A stretch of 41,250 nucleotides of DNA from Paraburkholderia piptadeniae (GCF_900007165.1 NZ_CYGY02000031.1:1-41250); one strand, 5' to 3'. Shown: positions 15,414 through 23,897, counted from the first letter of the stretch. Notes: generated from the letters alone by a model not told the origin. Program-made: numbers and translations.

Positions 15414-16742
15414 TCACACGGCGTGCGCGGGATTCACGTGGCCCGCGTCTTCGCCGAGGTCCGTGACGGTCGGCACGAAGCGGTAGTCGCTGTCGAGGTT
15501 CAGCACGCGGCGGGCGCGCGCCTTGTCGATATCGTTCTCCCATACACCGACGATCACCGTGGCGACGCAGTTGCCGATCAGATTCGTCAGCGCGCGGGCG
15601 ATGCCGACAAACCAGTCGACGGGCAGGATCAGCACGAGGCCGAGCACGGGAATCGCGGGAATCGCGGAGAGCGTCGCGGCGAGAATCACGATCGCGGAGC
15701 CAGGAATACCGTGCGCGCCCTTCGACGTAATCAGCGACACCAGCACGACGACGATCAGATCGTGCATCGACAGCGGCGTATTCGTCGCCTGTGCGATGAA
15801 GATGACGGCAAGCGTCAGATAGATCGAGAAGCCGTCGAGGTTGAACGAGTAGCCGGTCGGAATCACGAGGCCGACGGTCGAATCCTTCACGCCCATCCAT
15901 TCGAGCTTGCGCATGATCTGCGGCAGCACGGCGTCCGACGAAGCGGTGCCGAGCACGATCGACAGTTCCTCGCGCAAGTAGCGGATCAGCTTGAAGATGC
16001 TGAAGCCGGCGAGGCGCATCACGACGCCGAGCACGACCGTGACGAACACGATGCAGCTCGCGTAGAACACGACGACGAGCATGCCCAGCTGCTTCAGCGA
16101 CGCGACGCCATACGTGCCCGTCGTGAACGCGATTGCGCCCAGCACGCCGAGCGGCGCCAGCTTGATGATGAAGCTCATCACGCGGAAGAACACCTGCGCG
16201 AGCTCGTCGATCAGGCCGTTGACGCGCTGCACGCGCGGCCCGAGCAGCGACAGCGCGGAGCCGACCAGCACGGAGAACACGAGGATCTGCAGGATGTCGC
16301 CCTTCGCGAACGCGTCGATCGCCGTGTCGGGGATGATCTTCAGCAGAAAGGCCGCCGTATCCTTCAGGCTCTTCGCGTGCTCGGTGTAGGTGGCGAGCGA
16401 TGCGGCATCGAGCGAGTGCAGATCGATGTTCATGCCGACGCCCGGCCGCGTCACGTAAGCGAGCACCGCGCCGATCACGAGCGCGATCGTCGTCATGATT
16501 TCGAAGTAGACGACGGCCTTCAGGCCGACGCGCCCCACCTTCTTCAGATCGCCCGCGTGCGCCATCCCGCTGACGACGACGCAGAACACGATGGGGCCGA
16601 TCACCATCTTGATCAGCTTGAGAAAGCCGTCGCCCAATGGACGCAGCGACTGCGCGAAATGCGGAAACAGCGCGCCGATCACGATGCCCGCCACAAGAGC
16701 GATCACCACCCGGCCAAACAGCGAATTGAAGAACTTCAACAC
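15414..16742 (-). CDS. dctA: C4-dicarboxylate/proton (or sodium) symporter DctA
   Basis: 442 aa inner-membrane DAACS-family carrier with about eight membrane helices and two re-entrant loops. Family motifs SSDAVLPQIMRKLEWMGV and PTGYSFNLDGFSIYL are intact. Imports succinate, fumarate, malate and related acids. The GTG at 16742 (VLKFFNSLFGRVV) is preferred over the GTG-ATG at 16785-16790, which would add 16 residues: GGGAG lies 6 nt before it, while the upstream pair has no good ribosome-binding site and lies close to the operator. A good promoter and GntR-type operator precede it. Its place before alc-allA suggests it supplies a related carbon source, which is inference. Confidence 0.92.
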   Translation of the reverse strand: MLKFFNSLFGRVVIALVAGIVIGALFPHFAQSLRPLGDGFLKLIKMVIGPIVFCVVVSGMAHAGDLKKVGRVGLKAVVYFEIMTTIALVIGAVLAYVTRPGVGMNIDLHSLDAASLATYTEHAKSLKDTAAFLLKIIPDTAIDAFAKGDILQILVFSVLVGSALSLLGPRVQRVNGLIDELAQVFFRVMSFIIKLAPLGVLGAIAFTTGTYGVASLKQLGMLVVVFYASCIVFVTVVLGVVMRLAGFSIFKLIRYLREELSIVLGTASSDAVLPQIMRKLEWMGVKDSTVGLVIPTGYSFNLDGFSIYLTLAVIFIAQATNTPLSMHDLIVVVLVSLITSKGAHGIPGSAIVILAATLSAIPAIPVLGLVLILPVDWFVGIARALTNLIGNCVATVIVGVWENDIDKARARRVLNLDSDYRFVPTVTDLGEDAGHVNPAHAV

Positions 16743-16797
16743 GGCTTTCTCCCGATCACGAGTTGGGTCTACAGTACGATCTTCCATCACCTGTTCA

Positions 16798-16814
16798 TAC
16801 TGGTCCGACCAGTA
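16798..16814. promoter_or_regulatory. GntR-type operator 1 (perfect 17-bp palindrome)
   Basis: TACTGGTCCGACCAGTA, 8-bp perfect arms around one base. It matches the TGGTCnGACCA pattern known for FadR-like GntR regulators and lies just downstream of the predicted dctA transcription start (about +6 to +22), where binding would block transcription. Confidence 0.75.
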
Positions 16815-16826
16815 CTGTTATGGCGA

Positions 16827-16855
16827 ATAGTAGGAAACCGATATAGTCGGGTCAA
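16827..16855 (-). promoter_or_regulatory. dctA promoter
   Basis: Minus strand: TTGACC (16855-16850), 17-nt spacer, TACTAT (16832-16827). A near-consensus sigma-70 promoter; predicted start near 16820, giving a leader of about 78 nt to the GTG at 16742. Confidence 0.7.
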
Positions 16856-16882
16856 GGATTCTGAGGCCGGTGTTTACCCGAT

Positions 16883-16895
16883 CTGGTCGGACCGG
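16883..16895. promoter_or_regulatory. GntR-type operator 2
   Basis: CTGGTCGGACCGG, one mismatch from a perfect dyad of the same sequence as operator 1. It lies between the two divergent promoters, upstream of both. Confidence 0.6.
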
Positions 16896-16929
16896 CCTTC
16901 TCGCCCGGAACTTGCATCGATGCAGCGGT

Positions 16930-16960
16930 TTGCGACGATTTCTCGTATCCGTTCTACAAT
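16930..16960 (+). promoter_or_regulatory. Promoter of the GntR regulator gene
   Basis: TTGCGA (16930-16935), 19-nt spacer, TACAAT (16955-16960). The -10 is strong, the spacer long. Predicted start near 16967 gives a leader of about 28 nt and argues against in-frame ATGs at 16920 and 16959 as translation starts. Confidence 0.5.
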
Positions 16961-16961
16961 G

Positions 16962-16974
16962 CTGGTCAGACCGC
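16962..16974. promoter_or_regulatory. GntR-type operator 3
   Basis: CTGGTCAGACCGC, immediately after the TACAAT box, so over the start point of the regulator's own transcript. Suggests autorepression. Confidence 0.6.
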
Positions 16975-16994
16975 ATCGAACCGCCGACGCCATC

Positions 16995-17687
16995 ATGAAG
17001 AACGTCCCGCACACCGTCACCGACGCCGCCATCGCGACGATCCGCGAGAGGATCGAAGGCGGCGCTTATCCCGTTGGGAGCCTGTTGCCGGCGCAGCGGC
17101 AATTGTCGGAGGAACTGGACATCAGCCGTGCTTCGCTACGTGAGGCGCTGTCGACGCTCGAAGCGCTCGGCATGCTGACGATCCGCCCAGGCAAAGGCGT
17201 GTATGTGCAGTCGACGAAAGCATCGTCCGCGCATCCGTGGCGTTTCGCGGATCAGTCGTCGCTGCCGGACACCTATCAGATGCGTTTCGCGCTGGAAGGC
17301 TTCGTCGCGCGCATGGCGGCGCTCGCGATCGGCGACGACGACGTCGAATGGTTCGAGGACAACATCGCCGCGCTGCACGCCGCGCTCACCAACGGCGAAC
17401 TGGACGAGGCCGCGCAGCTCGACTTCGACTTTCACATGCGCATCGTGAATATCGCCGGCAATGCGGCCATCGAATCGATTCTGCGCAGCAGCGCCGACAT
17501 CATGAAGGAGAGTCAGCGCATGCCGTTTTATCGGCGCGAACTGGTGCTTTCGACCTATCACGAGCATCGCGCGATTCTCGATGCGCTGAAGGCACGCGAT
17601 CCGCATGCGGCCGGCAAGGCCATCGAGAAGCACATCGCGAACGCTGCGCAGCGCGCGGGCGTGTATTTTCCGACGCCGCATGCGTGA
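16995..17687 (+). CDS. GntR family regulator, FCD (FadR-like) type
   Basis: 230 aa. N-terminal winged helix (about 8-75: AIATIRERIEGGAYPVGSLL, RQLSEELDISRASLREALS, GMLTIRPGKGVYV), then an alpha-helical FCD ligand domain (about 90-225) with typical Asp and His ligands (DFDFHMRIVNIAGN, YHEHRAILDAL). This class usually senses carboxylic acids. Divergent from dctA-alc-allA, with three matching operators in the shared 250-nt region; the likely job is to repress dctA and itself until an effector such as a dicarboxylate or ureide-derived acid appears. The ATG at 16995 has a poor ribosome-binding site; it is chosen from the promoter position. Confidence 0.9.
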   Translation: MKNVPHTVTDAAIATIRERIEGGAYPVGSLLPAQRQLSEELDISRASLREALSTLEALGMLTIRPGKGVYVQSTKASSAHPWRFADQSSLPDTYQMRFALEGFVARMAALAIGDDDVEWFEDNIAALHAALTNGELDEAAQLDFDFHMRIVNIAGNAAIESILRSSADIMKESQRMPFYRRELVLSTYHEHRAILDALKARDPHAAGKAIEKHIANAAQRAGVYFPTPHA

Positions 17688-17733
17688 GCGTGAAACGCGC
17701 CTGAACAGCTCGCTCTCAAAGCCGCAAGCATGA

Positions 17734-17761
17734 AAAAAGCCGCTCCGAAGAGCGGCTTTTT
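17734..17761. terminator. Bidirectional Rho-independent terminator between the GntR gene and gapA
   Basis: AAAAAGCCGCTC, CGAA loop, GAGCGGCTTTTT: 12-bp perfect stem with T-runs on both strands, between convergent genes. Confidence 0.92.
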
Positions 17762-17787
17762 CGCGTCATGAACGCAGCGAGGAGCGC

Positions 17788-18798
17788 TTACTTCGCGTTC
17801 GCGAGAGCAACCGCCGTGTCCAGCATGCGGTTCGAGAAGCCCCACTCGTTGTCGTACCAGCTCGACACCTTCACCAGACGGCCCGACACCTTGGTCAGGG
17901 TCGCGTCGAACGTCGACGAAGCCGGGTTGTGGTTGAAGTCGATCGAGACCAGCGGCGCCGAGTTGTAGCCGAGGATGCCCTTCAGCGCGCCTTCCGACGC
18001 TTCCTTCATGATCGCGTTGACTTCATCGACGGTCGTGTCGCGCTTGGCGATGAACGACAGGTCGACGATCGACACGTTGATGGTCGGGACGCGGATCGCG
18101 TAGCCGTCCAGCTTGCCGTTCAGTTCCGGCAGCACGAGGCCGACAGCCGATGCCGCGCCCGTCTTCGTCGGGATCTGGCTGTGCGTGGCCGAGCGCGCGC
18201 GGCGCAGGTCTTCGTGGTACACGTCGGTCAGAACCTGGTCGTTCGTGTACGCGTGGATCGTGGTCATCAGACCCGTTTCCAGACCGATCTTGTCGTTGAG
18301 CGGCTTGACGAGCGGCGCGAGGCAGTTCGTCGTGCACGATGCGTTCGAGATGACCGTGTGATCGGCCTTCAGCGTCTGGTGGTTCACGCCGTAGACGATC
18401 GTCGCATCGACGTCCTTGCCGCCCGGCGCCGAGATGATCACCTTCTTCGCGCCGCCCTTCAGGTGGGCGCTTGCCTTTTCCTTCGTCGTGAAGAAGCCCG
18501 TGCATTCCATCACGACATCGACACCCAGCTCGCCCCACGGCAGTTCAGCCGGGTTGCGGTTGGCCAGCACGCGGATCTTGTCGCCGTTGACGATGAGGTT
18601 CTCGCCGTCGACGGTCACTTCGCCCGGGAACTTGCCGTGCGCCGTGTCGTACTGCGTCAGATGCGCGTTGGTCTTGGCGTCGCCAAGGTCGTTGATCGCG
18701 ACGATCTCGAGGTCGTGCTTCTTGCCGTTCTCATAAAAGGCGCGCAGTGTATTGCGGCCGATCCGGCCATAGCCGTTGATTGCGACACGAATCGTCAT
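17788..18798 (-). CDS. gapA: Glyceraldehyde-3-phosphate dehydrogenase, type I
   Basis: 336 aa. Rossmann motif NGYGRIGRN at 8-16 and Asp37 (INDLGD), consistent with NAD binding; catalytic Cys155 in SNASCTTNC and His182 in TTIHAYTND. Converts glyceraldehyde-3-phosphate to 1,3-bisphosphoglycerate, cytoplasm. It lies 105 nt after tktA on the same strand with its own AGGAG ribosome-binding site, an arrangement usual in Burkholderiales. Closed by a strong terminator. Confidence 0.98.
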   Translation of the reverse strand: MTIRVAINGYGRIGRNTLRAFYENGKKHDLEIVAINDLGDAKTNAHLTQYDTAHGKFPGEVTVDGENLIVNGDKIRVLANRNPAELPWGELGVDVVMECTGFFTTKEKASAHLKGGAKKVIISAPGGKDVDATIVYGVNHQTLKADHTVISNASCTTNCLAPLVKPLNDKIGLETGLMTTIHAYTNDQVLTDVYHEDLRRARSATHSQIPTKTGAASAVGLVLPELNGKLDGYAIRVPTINVSIVDLSFIAKRDTTVDEVNAIMKEASEGALKGILGYNSAPLVSIDFNHNPASSTFDATLTKVSGRLVKVSSWYDNEWGFSNRMLDTAVALANAK

Positions 18799-18903
18799 GT
18801 TCTATCTCCTGATGGCTGAAAAAATTCTTCCCTGATGCACCGGCTGCGACACGAAGCCCGCTGCGCGCACTTGATGGCGGCAGCGCGCGGCGGGCGATTC
18901 GCG

Positions 18904-20922
18904 TCAGCCGAGCGCCGCCTTGGCCGTCGCGACCACATGCTCGACGGTAAAGCCGAAATGCTTGAACAGCACGCCTGCCGGGGCCGACTCGCCGAACACG
19001 TCGATACCGACGACGCCGCCTTCCAGACCCACGTACTTGCGCCAGAAATCCGTCACACCCGCTTCGATCGCGACGCGGCGCACGCCGTGCGGCAGCACGC
19101 GCTCGCGGAACTCGGCGTCCTGCTTGTCGAAGGTCGTGGTGGACGGCATCGACACGACGCGTGCCGCGATGCCTTCACGCGCGAGCGCCTCGACCGACTT
19201 CATCGCCAGTTCGACTTCGGAGCCCGTCGCGATCAGGATGATCTTGCGTGCGACGATCTCGTCGTTCCAGTCTTGCAGCACGTAACCGCCCTTCGCGATG
19301 TTGGCGATCTGCGCATCGGTGCGCGGGTTGAACGCGAGGTTCTGGCGGCTGAAGATCAGGCACGACGGGCCCTGATGCTCGACGGCTTGCGTCCATGCGA
19401 CGGCCGTCTCGACGGTATCCGCCGGACGCCACACCTGCATGTGCGGAATCAGACGCAGGCTCGCGACATGTTCGATCGACTGGTGCGTCGGACCGTCTTC
19501 GCCAAGGCCGATCGAATCGTGCGTGAACACGAAGATGGACGGCGATTTCATCAGCGCGGCGACGCGCAGCGCGTTTCGGCTGTAGTCCGAGAACGTCAGG
19601 AACGTGCCGCCGAATGCCTTGTGGCCGCCGTGCAGCGCGAGGCCGTTGATGATCGCGCTCATGCCGAATTCGCGCACGCCGTAGTTCACGTAGCTGCCCG
19701 CCGCGCCCGTCTCGCCGACGCGCACGTACTTCGCCGCCTTCCAGTTCGTGAGGTTCGAGCCCGTCAGGTCAGCGGAGCCGCCGCACAGTTCGGGCAGCAC
19801 GGCCGCGAGACCTTCGATTGCCTGCTGCGACGCCTTGCGGGTCGCGACGGTTTCGGCGCGCTCGTTCGCGCCGGCGATGATCGCCTGCGCCTTTTCCGCC
19901 CAGTCGGCGGGGAGCTTGTTCGCCATGCGGCGCTCGAATTCGGCGGCTTCTTGCGGATACTTCGCGCGATACGCGGCGAACGCGTGGTTCCAGTCGCCTT
20001 CGATCTTCGCGCCCAGCTCCTTCGCGTCCCACGCTGCGTAGACTTCCTGCGGAATCACGAACGGCGGGTAGTTCCAGCCGAGCTTCTCGCGCGTGGCCGC
20101 GACTTCCTTGTCGCCCAGCGCCGCGCCGTGAACGTCGTGAGTGCCCGCCTTGTTCGGCGAGCCTTCGCCGATCACGGTCTTGCAGCAGATCAGCGTCGGC
20201 TTGTCGGACTGCTTGGCCTTCTTGATGGCGGCGTCGACGGCCTCGACGTCGTGGCCGATCACGCCCGGAATCACGTTCCAGCCGTACGCTTCGAAGCGCT
20301 TCGGCGTGTCGTCGTGGAACCAGTGAACGACGTCGCCGTCGATCGAGATGCCGTTGTCGTCGTAGAACGCGATCAGCTTGTTCAGCTTCAGCACGCCGGC
20401 GAGCGAGCAGGCTTCGTGCGAAATGCCTTCCATCAGGCAGCCGTCGCCGAGGAACACATACGTGTGGTGATCGACGATTTTCGCGTCAGGCTTGTTGAAT
20501 TCGTTCGCGAGCAGCGACTCGGCGAGCGCCATGCCGACCGCGTTCGCAAGGCCTTGACCCAACGGGCCCGTCGTCGTCTCGACGCCCGGCGTGATGCCGT
20601 GTTCCGGGTGTCCCGGCGTCTTCGAATGCAGTTGACGGAAGTTCTTCAGTTCTTCCATCGGCAGATCGTAGCCCGTCAGATGCAGCAGCGAGTACAGCAG
20701 CATCGAGCCGTGGCCGTTCGACAGCACAAAGCGGTCGCGATCCGCCCAATGCGGATTCCTCGGGTTGTGGCGCAGATGGCGCGACCACAGTGCAACGCCG
20801 ATTTCGGCCATGCCCATCGGCATGCCGGGGTGTCCGGAATTCGCTTGTTGAACGGCATCCATGGCAAGCGCGCGAATCGCGTTGGCCATCAGAGAAGTGG
20901 GGGCGGGAGACGAGATCGTCAT
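18904..20922 (-). CDS. tktA: Transketolase
   Basis: 672 aa, normal length. Start MTISSPAPTS at 20922. Conserved His31 (SGHPG), the thiamine diphosphate motif GDGCLMEGISHEACSLAG...YDDNGISIDG (about 153-190), and the pyrimidine-domain motif GLGEDGPTHQSIEHVASLR. Transfers two-carbon ketol units between sugar phosphates in the pentose phosphate pathway, cytoplasm. Upstream of gapA on the same strand. Confidence 0.97.
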   Translation of the reverse strand: MTISSPAPTSLMANAIRALAMDAVQQANSGHPGMPMGMAEIGVALWSRHLRHNPRNPHWADRDRFVLSNGHGSMLLYSLLHLTGYDLPMEELKNFRQLHSKTPGHPEHGITPGVETTTGPLGQGLANAVGMALAESLLANEFNKPDAKIVDHHTYVFLGDGCLMEGISHEACSLAGVLKLNKLIAFYDDNGISIDGDVVHWFHDDTPKRFEAYGWNVIPGVIGHDVEAVDAAIKKAKQSDKPTLICCKTVIGEGSPNKAGTHDVHGAALGDKEVAATREKLGWNYPPFVIPQEVYAAWDAKELGAKIEGDWNHAFAAYRAKYPQEAAEFERRMANKLPADWAEKAQAIIAGANERAETVATRKASQQAIEGLAAVLPELCGGSADLTGSNLTNWKAAKYVRVGETGAAGSYVNYGVREFGMSAIINGLALHGGHKAFGGTFLTFSDYSRNALRVAALMKSPSIFVFTHDSIGLGEDGPTHQSIEHVASLRLIPHMQVWRPADTVETAVAWTQAVEHQGPSCLIFSRQNLAFNPRTDAQIANIAKGGYVLQDWNDEIVARKIILIATGSEVELAMKSVEALAREGIAARVVSMPSTTTFDKQDAEFRERVLPHGVRRVAIEAGVTDFWRKYVGLEGGVVGIDVFGESAPAGVLFKHFGFTVEHVVATAKAALG

Positions 20923-21588
20923 GTCGGGTCCGGGGATTGGTCCAAAAAGCGGGGGCGCCGTTGATGGTCCGGAAGCGCGGCGGCCGGTCTGCTTTGGCGC
21001 ACGGTGCGGCGCCGGAAGACGCGAGGCGGGCTGAACAAACGGACAGGGCTGCAAAGCGGGATATTCTAACAGATAGCCGGACGCGGCTTCCGCCATCGGC
21101 GGGCGTTTCGGGGAGATCCGGCGCGCATGTTCGCGTCATTTGCCGTGGTTTTCGCGCCGTCCGCTGACGATCAGGCGAGGTCGTCAGTAAGGCCCGCAGT
21201 TTCCATTGATCCCTCGTTTCCGCGTTTGATGACGCGCAAACTCAAAGAACTTTTGGGACGTCGAATGGATCTTTCCGTGCAGATGCCGCACGCGATCTAC
21301 CGAATTTGCGCGCGACCATCGACGAAGCCGCAAATTGAACGCGAACAGTCGGATTTTCGTCTCGTCGTGCGAGGCAAATTCGCCGGCACGTGACGCACGG
21401 AAATATCGCCGCACGATCCATAGTTCGCCGTTCATCGCGCATCAGGCGGTAAACTAAGCCGATTCTTAAAGCGTTGGCTTTGAGACTGCTGCAAAATGCA
21501 TCGCCTCTTTGGCACCGGCCGTCTGCCGCAAGGCAAGGCTGGTCGCGGCGGCGATGGCATAAGCGACACATTGGTTCAGGAGAGTTCG
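20923..21588. other. Long intergenic region between tktA and the VOC gene
   Basis: 666 nt between divergent genes. Several short frames exist (for example a 54-codon plus-strand frame from an ATG near 21229), but none has a recognisable product, good ribosome-binding site or clear coding bias. No RNA gene, repeat or terminator was recognised. The tktA promoter probably lies near 21063. Confidence 0.6.
21063..21071 (-). promoter_or_regulatory. Possible extended -10 promoter of tktA
   Basis: Minus strand TGTTAGAAT (TGn plus TAGAAT), about 140 nt upstream of tktA. No -35 match at 17 nt, which an extended -10 promoter can tolerate. Confidence 0.4.
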
Positions 21589-22002
21589 ATGACTGCCCCA
21601 CGCCCAGCCGGAGTGCCGTGGCTGACACCGTATCTGACGGTTCGCGATGCGCGCACTGCGATCGCGTTCTTCGAGGCGGCGTTTGGTTTCCGCGTCCGCG
21701 ACAGCGTGCACGACGAGGGCGTCGTGATGCATGTCGAGATGACGTATCAGGACCAGTTGATTGTCATGTTCGCGCCGGAAGGCGCGTTCGGCTCGACGGC
21801 CAAAACGCCGAAAAGCGCGGGCGCGATGGCCCCCCAATCGTTTTATCTCTATGTCGACGATGTCGACGCGGTTTATGCGCGGGCCATCGCGGCCGGCGCC
21901 AGGTCGCTGAGCGAACCGCAAGATCAGTTTTGGGGCGATCGTTTCGCCCAGATCGAAGATCTCGACGGCTACCGCTGGGCGTTGGCCTGCCATCTGTCTT
22001 GA
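21589..22002 (+). CDS. VOC superfamily protein (glyoxalase/bleomycin-resistance-like)
   Basis: 137 aa single VOC domain: PYLTVRDARTAIAFFEAAFGF (9-29) and a second half FYLYVDDVDAVYARAIAAGA...DQFWGDRFAQIEDLDGYRWAL, the layout of PhnB/YdeA-type members. The ATG at 21589 has AGGAGAG 5 nt upstream; the longer frame from 21496 lacks this. Substrate cannot be told from sequence; proteins of this kind include enzymes and binding proteins. It is 19 nt before rsmE and probably cotranscribed. Confidence 0.85.
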   Translation: MTAPRPAGVPWLTPYLTVRDARTAIAFFEAAFGFRVRDSVHDEGVVMHVEMTYQDQLIVMFAPEGAFGSTAKTPKSAGAMAPQSFYLYVDDVDAVYARAIAAGARSLSEPQDQFWGDRFAQIEDLDGYRWALACHLS

Positions 22003-22021
22003 GTGAATGAGAACTTTCCTT

Positions 22022-22762
22022 ATGCCTCGCTTTTTCGTCGGCACCCCGTTCAAGACCGACGACATCGTTTCCCTGCCGGACGAAGTCAACCGGCACGTCC
22101 GCGTCCTGCGTTTGCAGCCGGGCGACACTGTCAGCCTGTTCAACGGAAATGGCGGCGAGTACAGCGCCGAAATCGTCGATATGGATCGGCATGGGACCAT
22201 CGCCCGGATCGGCGCACATCGCGACATCGAGGCAGAGCCGCCTTACCAGCTCACGCTTGCGCAAGGCATCGCCGGCAGCGACAAGATGGACTGGCTGATC
22301 GAAAAGGCGACGGAACTGGGTGCATCAGAATTCGTGCCGCTGACGACGACGCGCAGCGTCGTCCGTCTTGCCGGCGAGCGCGCGCAGCGCCGCCAGATTC
22401 ACTGGCAGCGGATCGTGCAGGCGTCGTGCGAGCAGTGCGGGCGCAACCGCCTGCCGGAAGTGATGCCGACTCGTGAGCTTGCGACGTGGCTCGGCTCGAT
22501 GCCGAAGGAACCGATCGAAGGCGAATTGCGGCTTTTGCTGTCGCCACGGGCGAGCGTGCCGTTCTCCGCGCTGCCGGCCGAGCCGCCGAAAGTCCGCGCG
22601 CTGGTGCTGGTCGGCCCTGAGGGCGGCTTCTCGGCTGCCGAAGAGGCCGCCGCCGCAAGCCACGGATTTATGGCCGTCGGCCTCGGACCGCGCGTGCTGC
22701 GCACCGAAACGGCCGGGATCGCGGTGCTGTCAGCACTCGCGGCGCGCTGGGGCGGCTGGTAG
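22022..22762 (+). CDS. rsmE: 16S rRNA (uracil-1498-N3)-methyltransferase
   Basis: 246 aa. N-terminal PUA-like domain (MPRFFVGTPF, HVRVLRLQPGDTVSLFNG) and C-terminal SPOUT knot with the S-adenosylmethionine motifs LVLVGPEGGFSAAEE and GLGPRVLRTETA. Methylates U1498 of 16S rRNA in the assembled 30S subunit. MPRFF at 22022 is the usual family start; an in-frame ATG five codons earlier is less likely. Ends in a terminator shared with the convergent barstar gene. Confidence 0.95.
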   Translation: MPRFFVGTPFKTDDIVSLPDEVNRHVRVLRLQPGDTVSLFNGNGGEYSAEIVDMDRHGTIARIGAHRDIEAEPPYQLTLAQGIAGSDKMDWLIEKATELGASEFVPLTTTRSVVRLAGERAQRRQIHWQRIVQASCEQCGRNRLPEVMPTRELATWLGSMPKEPIEGELRLLLSPRASVPFSALPAEPPKVRALVLVGPEGGFSAAEEAAAASHGFMAVGLGPRVLRTETAGIAVLSALAARWGGW

Positions 22763-22812
22763 GCGCTTACGACAAACGACGTTTAGAAAACAGGAAACGT
22801 CCGTTGAAAATG

Positions 22813-22841
22813 AAAAGGCCCGCCGGACGGCGGGCCTTTTT
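22813..22841. terminator. Bidirectional Rho-independent terminator between rsmE and barstar gene
   Basis: AAAAGGCCCGCC, GGAC loop, GGCGGGCCTTTT: 12-bp perfect stem, T-runs on both strands, between convergent genes. Confidence 0.92.
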
Positions 22842-22915
22842 GTTGGTCCTATTTTGAGTGCTGAACCGATCCGCGTCGAACGATCCCTGGCGACGCTCTC
22901 CTGACCTCGAACATT

Positions 22916-23476
22916 TCAAGCAAACGAGTAGAACACGCGGAACGCGACCTTGCGCTCGGCCCAGAATTCCGCGGCCTCGCGGAACACGTCGAGCAGCGTC
23001 TCACGCGCATCCTTGTCGAATTTGGTTGCGATCGGTAGTGCTTCGAGCACGATGACGAAGCCCGGCTGGGCGCCAGCCTTGTGGACGAGATCGGTCAGCG
23101 AGTCGTACAGCGCGTCGTAGTTCTTGCCGAAGTGCTTGGGAAACAGGAACGACGTGGCAATCGTCTCCATCACTTCTTGTTTGGACTGCGCATTGCCGAC
23201 AAAAGCGTAGAGAAAATGCTGACCGAGCCGATTCGCTTCGTCAGCGAGATCCTGCACGCGGAATGCGCGGATCGACTGTACGATGTTCGGTCGTACGGTC
23301 TGGAAAAGACTCATGCGTCCCTCTTCCGATGAAGGTCCCGTGCTCGCTTCGTTCTGGACGTCACGGGCCTGGCCGGCATCGCGCATCTGCATGACGCGCT
23401 GGAACATATTGCCGTCGCCGGCCGCGAAAAAATCCGTCGCGACTTTCGAGTCGTGCGCGTAGACGTTGTCGCTCAT
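22916..23476 (-). CDS. Barstar family ribonuclease inhibitor with N-terminal extension
   Basis: 186 aa from the ATG at 23476. The barstar domain occupies about 85-186: FPKHFGKNYDALYDSLTDL holds Asp121 and Asp125, matching barstar Asp35 and Asp39 that plug the nuclease active site (barstar Trp38 is Tyr here). Residues 1-60 are an extension not found in classic 89-aa barstar. The ATG at 23314 (MSLFQTVRP) has a better ribosome-binding site (GAGGG) and would give 132 aa; the longer form is kept because codon use upstream looks coding and it begins 16 nt after the ribonuclease stop. Cytoplasmic; expected to neutralise the adjacent secreted RNase before export. Confidence 0.88.
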   Translation of the reverse strand: MSDNVYAHDSKVATDFFAAGDGNMFQRVMQMRDAGQARDVQNEASTGPSSEEGRMSLFQTVRPNIVQSIRAFRVQDLADEANRLGQHFLYAFVGNAQSKQEVMETIATSFLFPKHFGKNYDALYDSLTDLVHKAGAQPGFVIVLEALPIATKFDKDARETLLDVFREAAEFWAERKVAFRVFYSFA

Positions 23477-23492
23477 GCCGATTATCCCGATG

Positions 23493-23897
23493 TCAATCAA
23501 TAATGCGATTAAAACTGGCGTAGTGGTCGTCTGAGTAATAACAATTGTCGGTCCGCCTGAGCGGTCCTCCACAGACGATGCGGCGTGCGCCGCGATCGCG
23601 GGCGTGTGGCGTGGGGACGGTGTATTCGTGGTAATACCCGCGACGGTGCGGCGGCAGCAACCGTTCACGATTGCCGAATACGACGCCGTCCTTTTCATAC
23701 GGGTAAGGCCCGCCAGCCGCAATCGAGTTCAATGTCCTGACAGCTTCCGGCGGCAATTGCGCCAACGCGACGATGCCGCCTGCCTGCGCCTGTTGCGCTT
23801 CACGGGCGAAGACGCCCGTCTGGTAGCTGCTGCCGACAAGACCGCCGACCGTCAAGGCGGCGATCAGCACGCCGTCGCGGAGCCACTTGCGTGCCAT
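23493..23897 (-). CDS. Secreted guanyl-specific ribonuclease (RNase Sa/N1/T1 family)
   Basis: 134 aa. N-terminal hydrophobic segment (about 9-30) acts as signal peptide or anchor, with a possible cut after VFA (31). The rest matches RNase Sa closely: LPPEAVRTLNSIA, GPYPYEKDGVVFGNRE, YYHEYTV, and the catalytic triad Glu91, Arg106 (RRIVCG) and His125 (DDHYASF), all present. It should cleave RNA after G outside the cytoplasm. Two cysteines (109, 119) could form a disulfide. Followed after 15 nt by a barstar gene, so a nuclease/inhibitor pair. The biological target (nutrient scavenging or competition) is unknown. Confidence 0.93.
   Translation of the reverse strand: MARKWLRDGVLIAALTVGGLVGSSYQTGVFAREAQQAQAGGIVALAQLPPEAVRTLNSIAAGGPYPYEKDGVVFGNRERLLPPHRRGYYHEYTVPTPHARDRGARRIVCGGPLRRTDNCYYSDDHYASFNRIID

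Noticed and set aside
16785..16790. GTG/ATG pair as the dctA start
   Set aside because: It lacks a spaced ribosome-binding site and gives only a 30-nt leader, whereas the GTG at 16742 has GGGAG at proper distance.
21127..21393. Possible small gene between tktA and the VOC gene
   Set aside because: No ribosome-binding site, no recognisable motif and overlapping frames on the other strand of similar quality; kept as intergenic.
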